The notes: generated by a model not told the origin, from the sequence alone. A stretch of 12,156 nt of DNA from Dysgonamonadaceae bacterium (GCA_031258895.1 JAIRMF010000029.1:1-12156); one strand, 5' to 3'. Counted from the stretch's first letter, positions 1-6,848 are shown. Program-made: numbers and translations.

Positions 1-106
1 GAGGCCGGGGGGTAGACCGCAAAGAATTCGACGGTGACGCCGAATCAAGATAAATGACGGAAATCTCAACTCCTGGGATACAGAATCCGGCTTACAAACC
101 AACTGC
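1..106 (+). ncRNA. rnpB: RNase P RNA (catalytic subunit), 3' end only
   Basis: This is the 3' part of the RNA that cuts 5' leaders from pre-tRNAs; the 5' part lies before the window. The segment AGATAAATGACGG, followed by ACAGAATCCGGCTTAC at 80-95, matches the conserved 3' end of bacterial RNase P RNA (E. coli has AGATGAATGACTG and ACAGAACCCGGCTTAT). Just upstream, 26-45 folds into a hairpin: ATTCG/CGAAT, an A-C mismatch, two C-G pairs and a GTGA tetraloop of the GNRA type. This is placed like P18 in the family. The last bases, AAACCAACTGC, would be the 3' strand of helix P1, whose partner is outside the window. Identification rests on recognised conserved sequence and order. The exact 3' end is inferred from the T-tract. 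Confidence 0.9.
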
Positions 107-114
107 TTTTTTTT
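96..114 (+). terminator. rnpB terminator (T-tract after the P1 strand)
   Basis: Eight T residues (107-114) directly follow the 3' strand of the presumed P1 helix. P1 plus a T-tract commonly ends rnpB transcripts. The pairing strand is outside the window, so the hairpin itself cannot be seen. Confidence 0.55.
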
Positions 115-173
115 ATATATCGTTCCTCACAATATAACCGCCGGTCGTGAACAGATCCGTTTGATGGTGGAAG

Positions 174-246
174 TCGAGATAGGGCGACTCGAACGCCCGG
201 CCTCCACGTCCCGAACGTGGCGCGCTACCAACTGCGCTATATCTCG
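174..246 (-). tRNA. tRNA-Pro (anticodon CGG)
   Basis: On the minus strand this 73-nt sequence folds as a complete cloverleaf. The acceptor stem is CGAGATA/TATCTCG, the D stem GCGC/GCGC with loop AGTTGGTA, the anticodon stem CCACG/CGTGG with loop TTCGGGA, the variable loop AGGCC, and the T stem GGGCG/CGCCC with loop TTCGAGT. The anticodon CGG reads the proline codon CCG. The C1-G72 pair and discriminator A73 agree with bacterial tRNA-Pro. The 3' CCA is not encoded (CTT follows the discriminator) and must be added by nucleotidyltransferase. It has its own promoter just upstream and converges on rnpB. Confidence 0.96.
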
Positions 247-258
247 TGTTAAGCGTCG

Positions 259-289
259 CAAAGGTACAAACATTTTGTGAAACGGCAAA
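259..289 (-). promoter_or_regulatory. Bacteroidota-type promoter of tRNA-Pro
   Basis: The minus strand carries TTTG (289-286), then 19 bases, then TACCTTTG (266-259). This fits the Bacteroidota -33/-7 consensus TTTG-N19-21-TAnnTTTG. The core ends 12 bases before the first base of the tRNA, so the leader would be very short. It lies between the omega-amidase gene and the tRNA, so the tRNA need not depend on read-through. Confidence 0.8.
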
Positions 290-304
290 CAAATAAACCG
301 GAAT

Positions 305-1090
305 TCATAAAATCCGAAAATCATCAGCGTCAAGCCATGCGGGAAACTTACGCCTAAACGTGTCCAATGCCGCCTTCCGAATTTCACAGGTGACAACCGA
401 AGTTCGGTCGTCCTCAGCTCGTGCAATAATCTTTCCGCGAAAATCCACCACAACAGAATGCCCCGGATGAGGATAGCCCAAGCCGTCATCTCCTACCCTG
501 CTGACGCCGCAAACATAACACTCGTTTTCCAAAGCGCGGGCCTTGAGAAGAGTATCCCATGTATCGATGCGAAAAAGAGGCCAGTTCGCAGTACAAACAA
601 GCAAATCATATTCGTTGTCGCGATTGCGACACCAGACAGGAAAACGAAGATCGTAACAAACAATCAGACGAATGTTCCACCCCTTATAACGAATAATAGG
701 ATAGATTTTGTCCCCCGCCGTGAAATTCAAATTTTCTTCCCCCATGCGGAAAAGATGACGCTTGTCCGCAAAATATGCCTCGCCCTCAGAGGTAATAAAA
801 AAACCACGGTTATAAAGCTTTCCCGATGCGTCCCTCACTAAAAAACTTCCGCAAACAGCAAAACCGTAATCCCTCGCCCAACGACGGGCAAGCGTCATTA
901 TCTCCCCGTCTTCCGATTCCGCTAACTCAAGATTCTTTGTGACAAAGCCGGTTGCATACATCTCAGGTAAGACAACAAGATCCGCCTCTCCTGCAATATC
1001 GCGCAGCAACCCCCCGTAATGAGCAAGATTGGCAGGCTTGTCCTCCCATACAAGATGCGACTGAACAAGACAGATTCTCAATTCATTCAT
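305..1090 (-). CDS. Omega-amidase-type nitrilase superfamily hydrolase (YafV/NIT2-like)
   Basis: This 261-residue cytosolic carbon-nitrogen hydrolase has a length typical of omega-amidases. The Glu-Lys-Cys catalytic triad is visible: E43 in LPEMYATGF, K110 in DKRHLF and C145 in VCYDLRFPVW. E119 in MGEEN lies where the family's second glutamate is usual. The DLRFPVW context after the cysteine is typical of the YafV/NIT2 branch, which hydrolyses alpha-ketoglutaramate and alpha-ketosuccinamate to 2-oxo acids and ammonia (metabolite repair after glutamine transamination). It is the last gene of a three-gene minus-strand run, 39 bp after dgoD, with no promoter seen in that gap. The substrate is inferred from family; another short-chain omega-amide is possible. 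The start codon is the ATG at 1090-1088, which leaves a short N-terminus before the first beta strand (LRICLVQ). Confidence 0.88.
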   Translation of the reverse strand: MNELRICLVQSHLVWEDKPANLAHYGGLLRDIAGEADLVVLPEMYATGFVTKNLELAESEDGEIMTLARRWARDYGFAVCGSFLVRDASGKLYNRGFFITSEGEAYFADKRHLFRMGEENLNFTAGDKIYPIIRYKGWNIRLIVCYDLRFPVWCRNRDNEYDLLVCTANWPLFRIDTWDTLLKARALENECYVCGVSRVGDDGLGYPHPGHSVVVDFRGKIIARAEDDRTSVVTCEIRKAALDTFRRKFPAWLDADDFRIL

Positions 1091-1129
1091 CTCAGTAACC
1101 TGTCAAGTAGTTCCATGCCGTTAACCTAA

Positions 1130-2278
1130 TTACCATTCAGCCACAACACCCGAAGCGGTTCGCCATACAGGATTTTTCCACGAATGACCGGATTTAGCCA
1201 TTTCGCGTACTTTTTCCTCGTTCACGTCAATGCCAAGTCCCGCACCGGTGAAAACATCAATATAACCATCCTTGAAATCAAACACTTCGGGATTGTTAAT
1301 ATAGTCAAGCAGGTCGGCGCCTACATTGTAATGGATGCCTGCACTAGTTTCCTGAATCACCGCATTCACACAATTGAAATCAAGTTGAAGACATGCCGCA
1401 AAGGCGATAGGTCCAAGTGGACAGTGAGGTGCAATGGAAACATCATACGCCTCCGCCATGGCCGCAATTTTCTTGCACTCCGATATGCCTCCCGCATGGC
1501 TCAAGTCGGGCTGGATAATATCAACCGCTCCCTGTTCGAAAATATGCTTGAAATCCCAGCGTGTATAATGCCGTTCCCCTGTTGCGATAGGCGTTGAAAC
1601 AAGTTCCGAAAGCATCTTGAAATACTCACCGTTTTCAGCAAGTACAGGCTCTTCTATAAACATCGGACGGTACTGTTCGAGTTCTTTCATCAGCACTTTT
1701 GCCATCGTCTTGTGTACACGTCCGTGGAAATCTATGCCGATACCGAAATCCTTGCCGCAAGCGTCACGGATGCCGGAAACACGTTCTATTACAGCGTCGA
1801 TCTTCGAGAAAGAATCTATCCATTCAATATCCTCCGTACCGTTCATTTTTATTGCCTTCATGCCGGCCTCTTGTTTCTCTTTCGCAGCCGCAACCACATC
1901 GGAAGGACGGTCGCCGCCTATCCACTGGTAAATCATCATGCGATCGCGGACAGAGCCACCGAGAAGGTCATGAATGGGTAATCCAGTAACCTTCCCTTTG
2001 ATATCCCACAGCGCTTCGTCGATGCCCGAAACGGCGCTGCTCAAGATAGGTCCGCCGCGATAGAATCCCGCACGGTAAAGCACTTGCCATGTATCTTCAA
2101 TCTTCGATGCATCCTTCCCTATCAGGTAAGGCGACAATTCTTTCACTGCAGCCTCGACAGTATCGGCGCGACCTTCCACCACCGGTTCGCCCCAGCCTTC
2201 ATATCCATCGTCCGTTGTAATTTTAAGAAACAGCCACCTGGGTGGAACTTTAAACAATTCTAATTTATGAATCTTCAT
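1130..2278 (-). CDS. dgoD: D-galactonate dehydratase (enolase superfamily)
   Basis: This enzyme dehydrates D-galactonate to 2-dehydro-3-deoxy-D-galactonate using Mg2+. With the ATG at 2278 the protein is 382 residues, the same length as E. coli DgoD, and aligns with it from residue 1 to the shared VAEW C-terminus. Key residues fall at the same numbers: metal ligands D183 and H185-containing DFHGR, E209 (FIEEP), E235 (TGERHY), and the catalytic base H285 (APHCPLGP). A longer reading from TTG at 2296 adds six residues and overlaps the fucU stop; I prefer 2278 because of the alignment. The N-terminal capping domain spans about 1-120 and the barrel about 125-360. No galactonate kinase, aldolase or transporter is in view, so whether D-galactonate or another sugar acid is the true substrate is inferred from sequence alone. 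Confidence 0.93.
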   Translation of the reverse strand: MKIHKLELFKVPPRWLFLKITTDDGYEGWGEPVVEGRADTVEAAVKELSPYLIGKDASKIEDTWQVLYRAGFYRGGPILSSAVSGIDEALWDIKGKVTGLPIHDLLGGSVRDRMMIYQWIGGDRPSDVVAAAKEKQEAGMKAIKMNGTEDIEWIDSFSKIDAVIERVSGIRDACGKDFGIGIDFHGRVHKTMAKVLMKELEQYRPMFIEEPVLAENGEYFKMLSELVSTPIATGERHYTRWDFKHIFEQGAVDIIQPDLSHAGGISECKKIAAMAEAYDVSIAPHCPLGPIAFAACLQLDFNCVNAVIQETSAGIHYNVGADLLDYINNPEVFDFKDGYIDVFTGAGLGIDVNEEKVREMAKSGHSWKNPVWRTASGVVAEW

Positions 2279-2292
2279 TATCTTTATGTATT

Positions 2293-2724
2293 TCAATTAA
2301 ACTCCCTTACACAGCCCTTACGGATAAGCAGATTGGCAAATCCTTCCGATTCGCCGGTTGCAACTACACAGTATGCACGACTTGCCCGTTCGTAAAATTC
2401 GGGTTTAGGCACGATCAGATACTTCTTATTGCCGTCCGGATAGCGGGCCAAAATTTCTCTGTACCGGCTCCAGACTTTCGGTTCTGTTCCGCCGCCATAA
2501 TTCATCAGCACAGCAGTATAATCCACCGCATAGTCAAGCGGGAACAAAGGCAAAACCGATTCAAGCATATCCGTGATGCTGTGTCCGTCTGCGCGTACAA
2601 GGCGCTGTGAATGAGAGGCGGCAGGAAAATTACAGTCGCCGAAAACTACCTCATCGCCATGACCCATCTCTGCGAGAATTTTCAGCAGTTCGGGCGAAAT
2701 CAATGCACTAATTCCTTTCAACAT
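2293..2724 (-). CDS. fucU: L-fucose mutarotase-like protein (RbsD/FucU family)
   Basis: This 143-residue protein speeds interconversion of the alpha and beta anomers of a sugar, L-fucose in characterised FucU proteins. The N-terminus MLKGISALISPELLK, then MGHGDEVVFGD (catalytic H22, with D24 and D30), RADGHSITDML and the C-terminal FYERA and VVATGE are the FucU signatures and distinguish it from RbsD. Length and start agree with E. coli FucU. It is the first gene of the minus-strand run. Its stop lies 14 bases before the preferred dgoD start, so the two are probably co-translated from one mRNA. Its promoter is at 2767-2798. The dgoD neighbour suggests a role in sugar or sugar-acid use; L-fucose and D-galactose have related stereochemistry, so the sugar it serves here is open. 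Confidence 0.9.
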   Translation of the reverse strand: MLKGISALISPELLKILAEMGHGDEVVFGDCNFPAASHSQRLVRADGHSITDMLESVLPLFPLDYAVDYTAVLMNYGGGTEPKVWSRYREILARYPDGNKKYLIVPKPEFYERASRAYCVVATGESEGFANLLIRKGCVREFN

Positions 2725-2766
2725 AGTATACGTTCCGTTATTTTGTTATGTCTTAATATATTCCCG

Positions 2767-2798
2767 CAAAGTTAGAGTTATTTTTCCGGATTGCCAAA
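2767..2798 (-). promoter_or_regulatory. Promoter of the fucU-dgoD-amidase operon
   Basis: The minus strand has TTTG (2798-2795), 20 bases, then TAACTTTG (2774-2767), a good match to the Bacteroidota -33/-7 consensus. The core ends 42 bases before the fucU ATG. It is divergent from the promoter-like core of the valS fragment; about 115 bases separate the two cores. Confidence 0.75.
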
Positions 2799-2889
2799 AA
2801 GCAGGGGAAAGGTTGCGAATTTTGCCTGCCTTAGTGTGATGCTTTCGTACAAAACCTGATTTTCTATGGGGTCAGGAAAATATTTTTTG

Positions 2890-2897
2890 TACCTTTG
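2890..2897 (+). promoter_or_regulatory. -7 promoter core upstream of the valS fragment
   Basis: TACCTTTG is an exact TAnnTTTG match, 17 bases before the ATG at 2915. No convincing -33 TTTG is seen 18-21 bases upstream. Its presence means the truncated valS may be transcribed. Confidence 0.6.
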
Positions 2898-2914
2898 TAT
2901 CCTTTTTCAAAATA

Positions 2915-4420
2915 ATGAACATGTCTGCGGAATTCAAAAATATCGGTTTTATTGTTGCGGAAAGCGAAGACAAGGCGCGTGAACTTGCGTTGAAAAAGTT
3001 TCCACAGTTAAAAGACGGTAATTACAGGCTGATCCGTGACGAGGATTGTCTGGATACCTGGTTCTCGTCGTGGCTGTGGCCTATCTCGGTTTTCGACGGT
3101 ATAAACGATCCGGATAATGAGGACATTAAATATTATTATCCGACCAGCGACCTGGTGACGGGACCGGATATTATCTTCTTTTGGGTTGCGAGAATGATTA
3201 TGGCCGGATACGAATACCGCGGCGAGGAGTGTTTCAGGAATGTTTATTTCACAGGTATCGTGCGCGATAAGCTTGGGCGAAAGATGTCGAAACAGTTGGG
3301 CAATTCTCCTGACCCTATTGAGTTGATCGACAAGTATGGCGCGGATGGTGTGAGGATGGGGATGTTGCTTTCTGCGCCTGCCGGCAATGATATTCACTTC
3401 GACGAGGCACTCTGCGAGCAGGGACGTAATTTCTGCAACAAGATCTGGAATGCGTTCCGGCTGATAAGAGGGTTTAATGTTTCCGACAACTTGAAACCGG
3501 CCGGGGAGGAGGCGCTTGTTGTCGGCTGGTTTGAGGAAGTTCTACGGAAAACGGTTGCCGAGGTTGACGATCTGTTTTCGAAGTATCGCATTTCGGAAGC
3601 GCTGATGACAGTCTACAAATTGTTCTGGGATGATTTTTGCGCGTGGTATCTTGAAATGATCAAGCCGGAATTCGGAAAGCCGGTCAGCCGGTTTATATTC
3701 TTTTGTACTGCCGGTTATTTCAATGCATTATTGAAGCTGCTGCACCCGTTTATGCCGTTTATCACGGAGGAGCTTTGGCAGGAGTTGAAACGGATGAGAG
3801 TTTCCGAAACCGGATTGCTTTTGAGGGACGCCGGCGTCAGGATTCCCGACTTTGCATACGAATTGGAGGATGAGGCTGCCGGTGAAACGATCATGCTGGC
3901 CCGGATGCCGGATTGCGGCAAAAATAAAAGCGCCGGTAATGAGGTTGAGAGTGGTGGTCGGGCAGGAGAACAGATTATACTTTACGACGAATTCAATCTC
4001 GCGAAGGAAATAATTGCAAATATCCGCACGATTCGCAGGCAGAAAAATATTCCGCTCAAGAAAAAGTTGCAATTGCAGGTGAGTGGCGGGCATCATCATT
4101 TATTTGACCGCATAATCGAGAAATTGGCTGACGTGACGATAGAGACCGTGACGGGAAAATCGGCGGGCGCTGTGTCTTTTATGGTAGGCACTTTTGAGTA
4201 TTCCGTTCCTGTTGAAATCAACAGGGAGGAAGAAATCGCCAGGATACAGGCTGAGATTCGATATCTGGAGGGTTTTCTGTGCTCGGTCAAAACCAAGCTC
4301 GATAATGAGAAGTTTATTGCTAACGCTCGGCCGGAAGTTGTCGAGAATGAGCGTAAGAAGTGCGCTGACGCGGAAGAGAAGATCAGGATGCTGGAGGAGA
4401 GCATCAGAACCCTGACTTGA
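2915..4420 (+). CDS. valS: N-terminally truncated valyl-tRNA synthetase (C-terminal 501 residues)
   Basis: A complete ValS, usually near 870-880 residues, charges tRNA-Val. This open frame begins around family residue 375-400. Residues 11-40 match the very end of the CP1 editing insertion. DEDCLDTWFSSWLWP (42-56) returns into the Rossmann fold. KMSKQ (123-127) is the KMSKS motif. The anticodon-binding helical domain follows (from about 170, RNFCNKIWNAF), and a C-terminal coiled coil spans about 435-501. The HIGH motif, the first half of the catalytic fold and nearly all of the editing domain are missing, and the 190 bp upstream does not encode them. Alone it should not activate valine. It has no internal stop or frameshift, an ATG start and a -7 core 17 bp upstream. 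It could be a remnant, half of a split gene or an assembly error. It lies 30 bp before ctlX in the same direction. Confidence 0.88.
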   Translation: MNMSAEFKNIGFIVAESEDKARELALKKFPQLKDGNYRLIRDEDCLDTWFSSWLWPISVFDGINDPDNEDIKYYYPTSDLVTGPDIIFFWVARMIMAGYEYRGEECFRNVYFTGIVRDKLGRKMSKQLGNSPDPIELIDKYGADGVRMGMLLSAPAGNDIHFDEALCEQGRNFCNKIWNAFRLIRGFNVSDNLKPAGEEALVVGWFEEVLRKTVAEVDDLFSKYRISEALMTVYKLFWDDFCAWYLEMIKPEFGKPVSRFIFFCTAGYFNALLKLLHPFMPFITEELWQELKRMRVSETGLLLRDAGVRIPDFAYELEDEAAGETIMLARMPDCGKNKSAGNEVESGGRAGEQIILYDEFNLAKEIIANIRTIRRQKNIPLKKKLQLQVSGGHHHLFDRIIEKLADVTIETVTGKSAGAVSFMVGTFEYSVPVEINREEEIARIQAEIRYLEGFLCSVKTKLDNEKFIANARPEVVENERKKCADAEEKIRMLEESIRTLT

Positions 4421-4450
4421 TGAGAACATTTTTCCACCCACATTGTCCAG

Positions 4451-5431
4451 ATGACGACAAATAAGCAGACAAGCAGTAAGATTCTTATGATTCGTCCGGC
4501 GGCCTTCGGCTATAATGAGCAGACGGCCGGTGATAACTATTTTCAACATTCCGACAACTGTTCCCTTTTTGATATTCAGAGGCGGGCGTTGGAGGAGTTT
4601 AACGCCGTCACTGAAAAATTAACCGCGCACGGCGTCGATGTTTTCGTTGCGGACGACGCCTTGAAGCCTCACACTCCGGATGCTGTTTTTCCGAACAACT
4701 GGGTATCGTTTCATGAGGACGGGACTGTGATTTTTTATCCGATGTTTGCGCCTAACCGTCGTTTGGAACGCAGACCGGACATTATTGAGAATTTACGTGA
4801 GGACGGTTTTCAGATTAGCCGGGAGATTGACTATTCGCCGTTTGAACTCGAGGGCCGGTTTCTTGAAGGTACCGGCAGCATGGTTCTGGACCGTACGAAC
4901 GGCATTGCGTACGCTTCTTTGTCGGAACGGACTTGCAGGGAAGTTTTGTACCGTTTTTGTTCGGACATGCATTATAAGCCGGTTGTTTTCTACTCCTTTC
5001 AGACGGTTAACGGGCGAAGGAGGCCGATTTACCACACAAATGTGATGATGTGTGTCGCCGATACTTTTGCCGTTGTCTGTTTGAGCTCGATTGACAGTCG
5101 GCTGGAGAGGGCGCTGCTGCGAAATACTTTGGAGAATACGGGGAAGGAAGTCATTGAGATCTCCGAACAGCAGCTGCAGTGCTTTACGGGCAACATGCTG
5201 CAGATTGAAAACAGACGTGGCGAGAAGTTTATGGTGATGTCCGAGACTGCGTATCGGTCTTTGTCCGCTATTCAGGCTATGCGTATCGGTGGTCGGTGTA
5301 AAATGCTGCATTTGGACGTTTCGGCCATTGAGACGGCGGGCGGCGGCGGGATACGCTGCATGATGGCGGAACTTTTTTTGCCGTTTTCTTCGGTCGCGAC
5401 GACACGTTTTCCTTCGAACAGTTCATATTGA
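4451..5431 (+). CDS. ctlX: CtlX-type citrulline/amidino-compound hydrolase (amidinotransferase fold)
   Basis: This 326-residue protein belongs to the guanidino-modifying amidinotransferase superfamily, close to CtlX, which is linked to citrulline use; arginine-deiminase-type chemistry on a ureido or guanidino group is expected. Visible motifs are MIRPAAFGYN (13-22), VFPNNWVSFH (79-88), LEGTGSMVLD (138-147, acidic active-site residue), IYHTNVMM (193-200, catalytic H195), FTGNMLQI (245-252) and GGGGIRCMMAELF (297-309, catalytic C303). The family's usual GGGS before RCM is GGGG here. After AELFLP about 15 residues run on with no recognisable family match and are antisense to the methyltransferase C-terminus. 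The last 160 bp overlap that gene tail to tail. No separate promoter is seen in the 30-bp gap after the valS fragment, so it may share its transcript. The exact substrate is unproven. Confidence 0.85.
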   Translation: MTTNKQTSSKILMIRPAAFGYNEQTAGDNYFQHSDNCSLFDIQRRALEEFNAVTEKLTAHGVDVFVADDALKPHTPDAVFPNNWVSFHEDGTVIFYPMFAPNRRLERRPDIIENLREDGFQISREIDYSPFELEGRFLEGTGSMVLDRTNGIAYASLSERTCREVLYRFCSDMHYKPVVFYSFQTVNGRRRPIYHTNVMMCVADTFAVVCLSSIDSRLERALLRNTLENTGKEVIEISEQQLQCFTGNMLQIENRRGEKFMVMSETAYRSLSAIQAMRIGGRCKMLHLDVSAIETAGGGGIRCMMAELFLPFSSVATTRFPSNSSY

Positions 5432-6579
5432 CGGAACTCGCATTCTATCGGGCCGTTCATGAGGGCGATTTTTGCGCAGTGTTTCATTCCTATTTTGTCG
5501 AAGCCGTCTTTATTTGCCGACATTACCCAGGCTGTGTATCCGGGGAAGACATGTTTGAGCCGTTCACCGAGGACGGAGTAAGTTTCGAGCAGGTCGGTCG
5601 GATTGAGGCGTTCGCCGTACGGGGGGTTAGTGATAATGATTCCGTGTTTGTCGGGGGCGTTTTTGATGTTTCTGAGGGACGAAACTTTGAGGTCTACATA
5701 TTTTTCCAGCCCTGCGTTACGGACATTTTTTGCGGCGGCGGCGATTGCCCGCGGGGAGACGTCGGATCCGTAGCATTTGAAATTGAATTCGCGTTCTTTG
5801 CTGTCGTCGGAGCTTATGTATTCGAACAGTTCGGGGTCGAAGTCGTCCCATTTTTCGAAGGCGTAATTTTTTCTGAACACGCCGGGAGCTATGTTCAGGG
5901 CGATCAGGGCGGCCTCGATAAGGAGCGTACCGGATCCTGCCATTGGGTCTACGAATGCCGATTCGCCTTTCCATCCCGACAGCAGGACCATTCCGGCGGC
6001 CAGGACTTCGGAGAGCGGCGCTGTGCCGTCTTCGACTCGGTAACCTCTTCTGTGGAGCGATTCGCCGGAGCTGTCGAAGGCGACGGTACAGTCGGTATGT
6101 GATATGTGGACGTGGATTCTGACGTCGGGGTTAGTGATTCTCACTGAGGGCCGTTGGAGGTTTTGTTCGGTAAATTTGTCGACGATTGCGTCTTTTACGC
6201 GGTATGCCACGAATTTGGAGTGTGCGAATGCGTCGGAGAAGACGACGGCGTCGATAGCGAATGTTTTTTTACCCTTTAAAAAATGTTCCCAAGGCAGTTG
6301 TTTGACATGTTTGTAGACTTCGTCGGGATTTTTTGCCTGGAAGGCGTCGATATGTTTGAGTATTCTGAGGGCTGTTCGGCAGTTGAAGTTAGTTTTGTAC
6401 ATCAGGCTTTTATCGCCTTCGAAGGCGACCATTCTGCGTCCTGTTTCGATTTTGTCGGCTCCCAGTTCGGTGAGTTCCTGTGCGAGTACATTTTCCAATC
6501 CCGACAGTGTTTTGGCGATCATTTTGAATGTTTTCGCGTTGTTTGGCCGTGCTGCAGGAGTTTCATTTTCCGGATTCAT
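5272..6579 (-). CDS. THUMP-domain RNA guanine-N2 methyltransferase (COG0116, RlmL/YcbY N-half type)
   Basis: This 435-residue protein is a class I SAM-dependent methyltransferase that modifies rRNA; E. coli RlmL of this family makes m2G2445 in 23S rRNA. A THUMP RNA-binding domain spans about 60-165. The methyltransferase domain carries SAM motif I DPMAGSGTLLIEAA (211-224), the acidic YGSDVSPRAI (270-279) that binds the SAM ribose, and catalytic motif IV NPPYGER (318-324). The start is the ATG at 6579, which gives a short variable leader before FKMIAKTLSGLENVL. The recognisable fold ends near YELFEGKRV (385-393). The remaining 30-40 residues (rich in Pro, Ser, Arg) are encoded antisense to the ctlX active-site region and look like an unconserved extension caused by a late stop codon. 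The target base is inferred from family. Confidence 0.88.
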   Translation of the reverse strand: MNPENETPAARPNNAKTFKMIAKTLSGLENVLAQELTELGADKIETGRRMVAFEGDKSLMYKTNFNCRTALRILKHIDAFQAKNPDEVYKHVKQLPWEHFLKGKKTFAIDAVVFSDAFAHSKFVAYRVKDAIVDKFTEQNLQRPSVRITNPDVRIHVHISHTDCTVAFDSSGESLHRRGYRVEDGTAPLSEVLAAGMVLLSGWKGESAFVDPMAGSGTLLIEAALIALNIAPGVFRKNYAFEKWDDFDPELFEYISSDDSKEREFNFKCYGSDVSPRAIAAAAKNVRNAGLEKYVDLKVSSLRNIKNAPDKHGIIITNPPYGERLNPTDLLETYSVLGERLKHVFPGYTAWVMSANKDGFDKIGMKHCAKIALMNGPIECEFRQYELFEGKRVVATEENGKKSSAIMQRIPPPPAVSMAETSKCSILHRPPIRIA

Positions 6580-6624
6580 TTTTGTTCGGTATTAATCTGT
6601 TTTACTTGCAATTGTTATGGGCTG

Positions 6625-6632
6625 CAAAATTA
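6625..6632 (-). promoter_or_regulatory. -7 promoter core of the methyltransferase gene
   Basis: TAATTTTG on the minus strand matches TAnnTTTG, 45 bases before the ATG at 6579. The region where a -33 box would lie reads TTTTAC rather than TTTG, so support is moderate. Confidence 0.5.
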
Positions 6633-6701
6633 CATAAAAAATCTTTTACGACAGTAAAACGGTACATGCCGGCATTATATATGTACGTTATAATTTTACG
6701 C

Positions 6702-6848
6702 ATGAAAACTTTCAGGAACATTCCCAGAGATGCTGGGAACATTCCCAGAACTTTCAGGAACATTCCCAGAGATGCTGGGAACATTCCCAGAAATGCTGGG
6801 TACATTCCCGGAAATGCTGGGTACATTCCCGGAACTTATTTTATATGA
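6702..6848 (+). CDS. Possible 48-residue heptapeptide-repeat peptide
   Basis: An ATG at 6702 opens a 48-codon frame, MKTF then repeats, ending at TGA 6846-6848. The peptide is built of seven-residue units of the form (N/Y)IP(R/G)(D/N)AG, for example NIPRDAG, NIPRNAG and YIPGNAG, because the DNA repeat is 21 bp. No signal peptide, ribosome binding site or clear promoter is seen. The frame also extends upstream without stops to about 6528, and the opposite strand is equally open, both simple consequences of a 21-bp period. I do not recognise the protein and translation is unproven; the DNA repeat itself may be what matters. Confidence 0.2.
   Translation: MKTFRNIPRDAGNIPRTFRNIPRDAGNIPRNAGYIPGNAGYIPGTYFI
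6715..6840. repeat. Six-copy 21-bp tandem repeat with internal hairpins
   Basis: Units start at 6715, 6736, 6757, 6778, 6799 and 6820. Copies 1 and 3 are identical (GGAACATTCCCAGAGATGCTG). Copy 4 differs at one base, copy 5 carries GGTACATTCCCGG, copy 2 ends AACTTTCA, and copy 6 degenerates at its end. TTCCCAG-agatg-CTGGGAA (6721-6739) is a perfect 7-bp inverted repeat spanning a unit junction and recurs along the array, and GGAACATTCC is itself a near-palindrome. The array sits between the methyltransferase promoter core (-) and the promoter core of the carboxylase-like gene (+). The rest of the gap 6841-6937 is AT-rich, with an imperfect doublet of TTTAAGG(A/C)TTT type at 6874-6906, and has no other gene. 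Confidence 0.95.

Noticed and set aside
127..489. Open frame on the minus strand over the tRNA and the end of the amidase gene
   Set aside because: It runs through a complete tRNA-Pro cloverleaf and overlaps a clear gene in another frame; no family features.
2278..2296. TTG start for dgoD at 2296, giving an overlap with the fucU stop
   Set aside because: The ATG at 2278 gives a 382-residue protein aligned from residue 1 with E. coli DgoD; the six extra residues have no counterpart.
2725..2914. Hidden remains of the valS N-terminal half upstream of the fragment
   Set aside because: The 190 bp contains two promoter-like regions and AT-rich non-coding sequence; no HIGH-region or editing-domain peptide is readable in any frame.
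5428..6102. 224-residue plus-strand open frame inside the methyltransferase gene
   Set aside because: It lies antisense to the SAM-binding and NPPY motifs; its length reflects the G+T-rich plus strand, and its sequence is phenylalanine/valine/glycine-rich with no recognisable domain.
6662..6686. Palindrome ATGCCGGCAT nested in GTACAT...ATGTAC, a possible operator
   Set aside because: One perfect 10-bp palindrome in a gap of about 390 bp is not unusual by chance, and no second copy or regulator gene is present.
6715..6840. CRISPR array
   Set aside because: The units are contiguous 21-bp copies without variable spacers, and there are no cas genes nearby.
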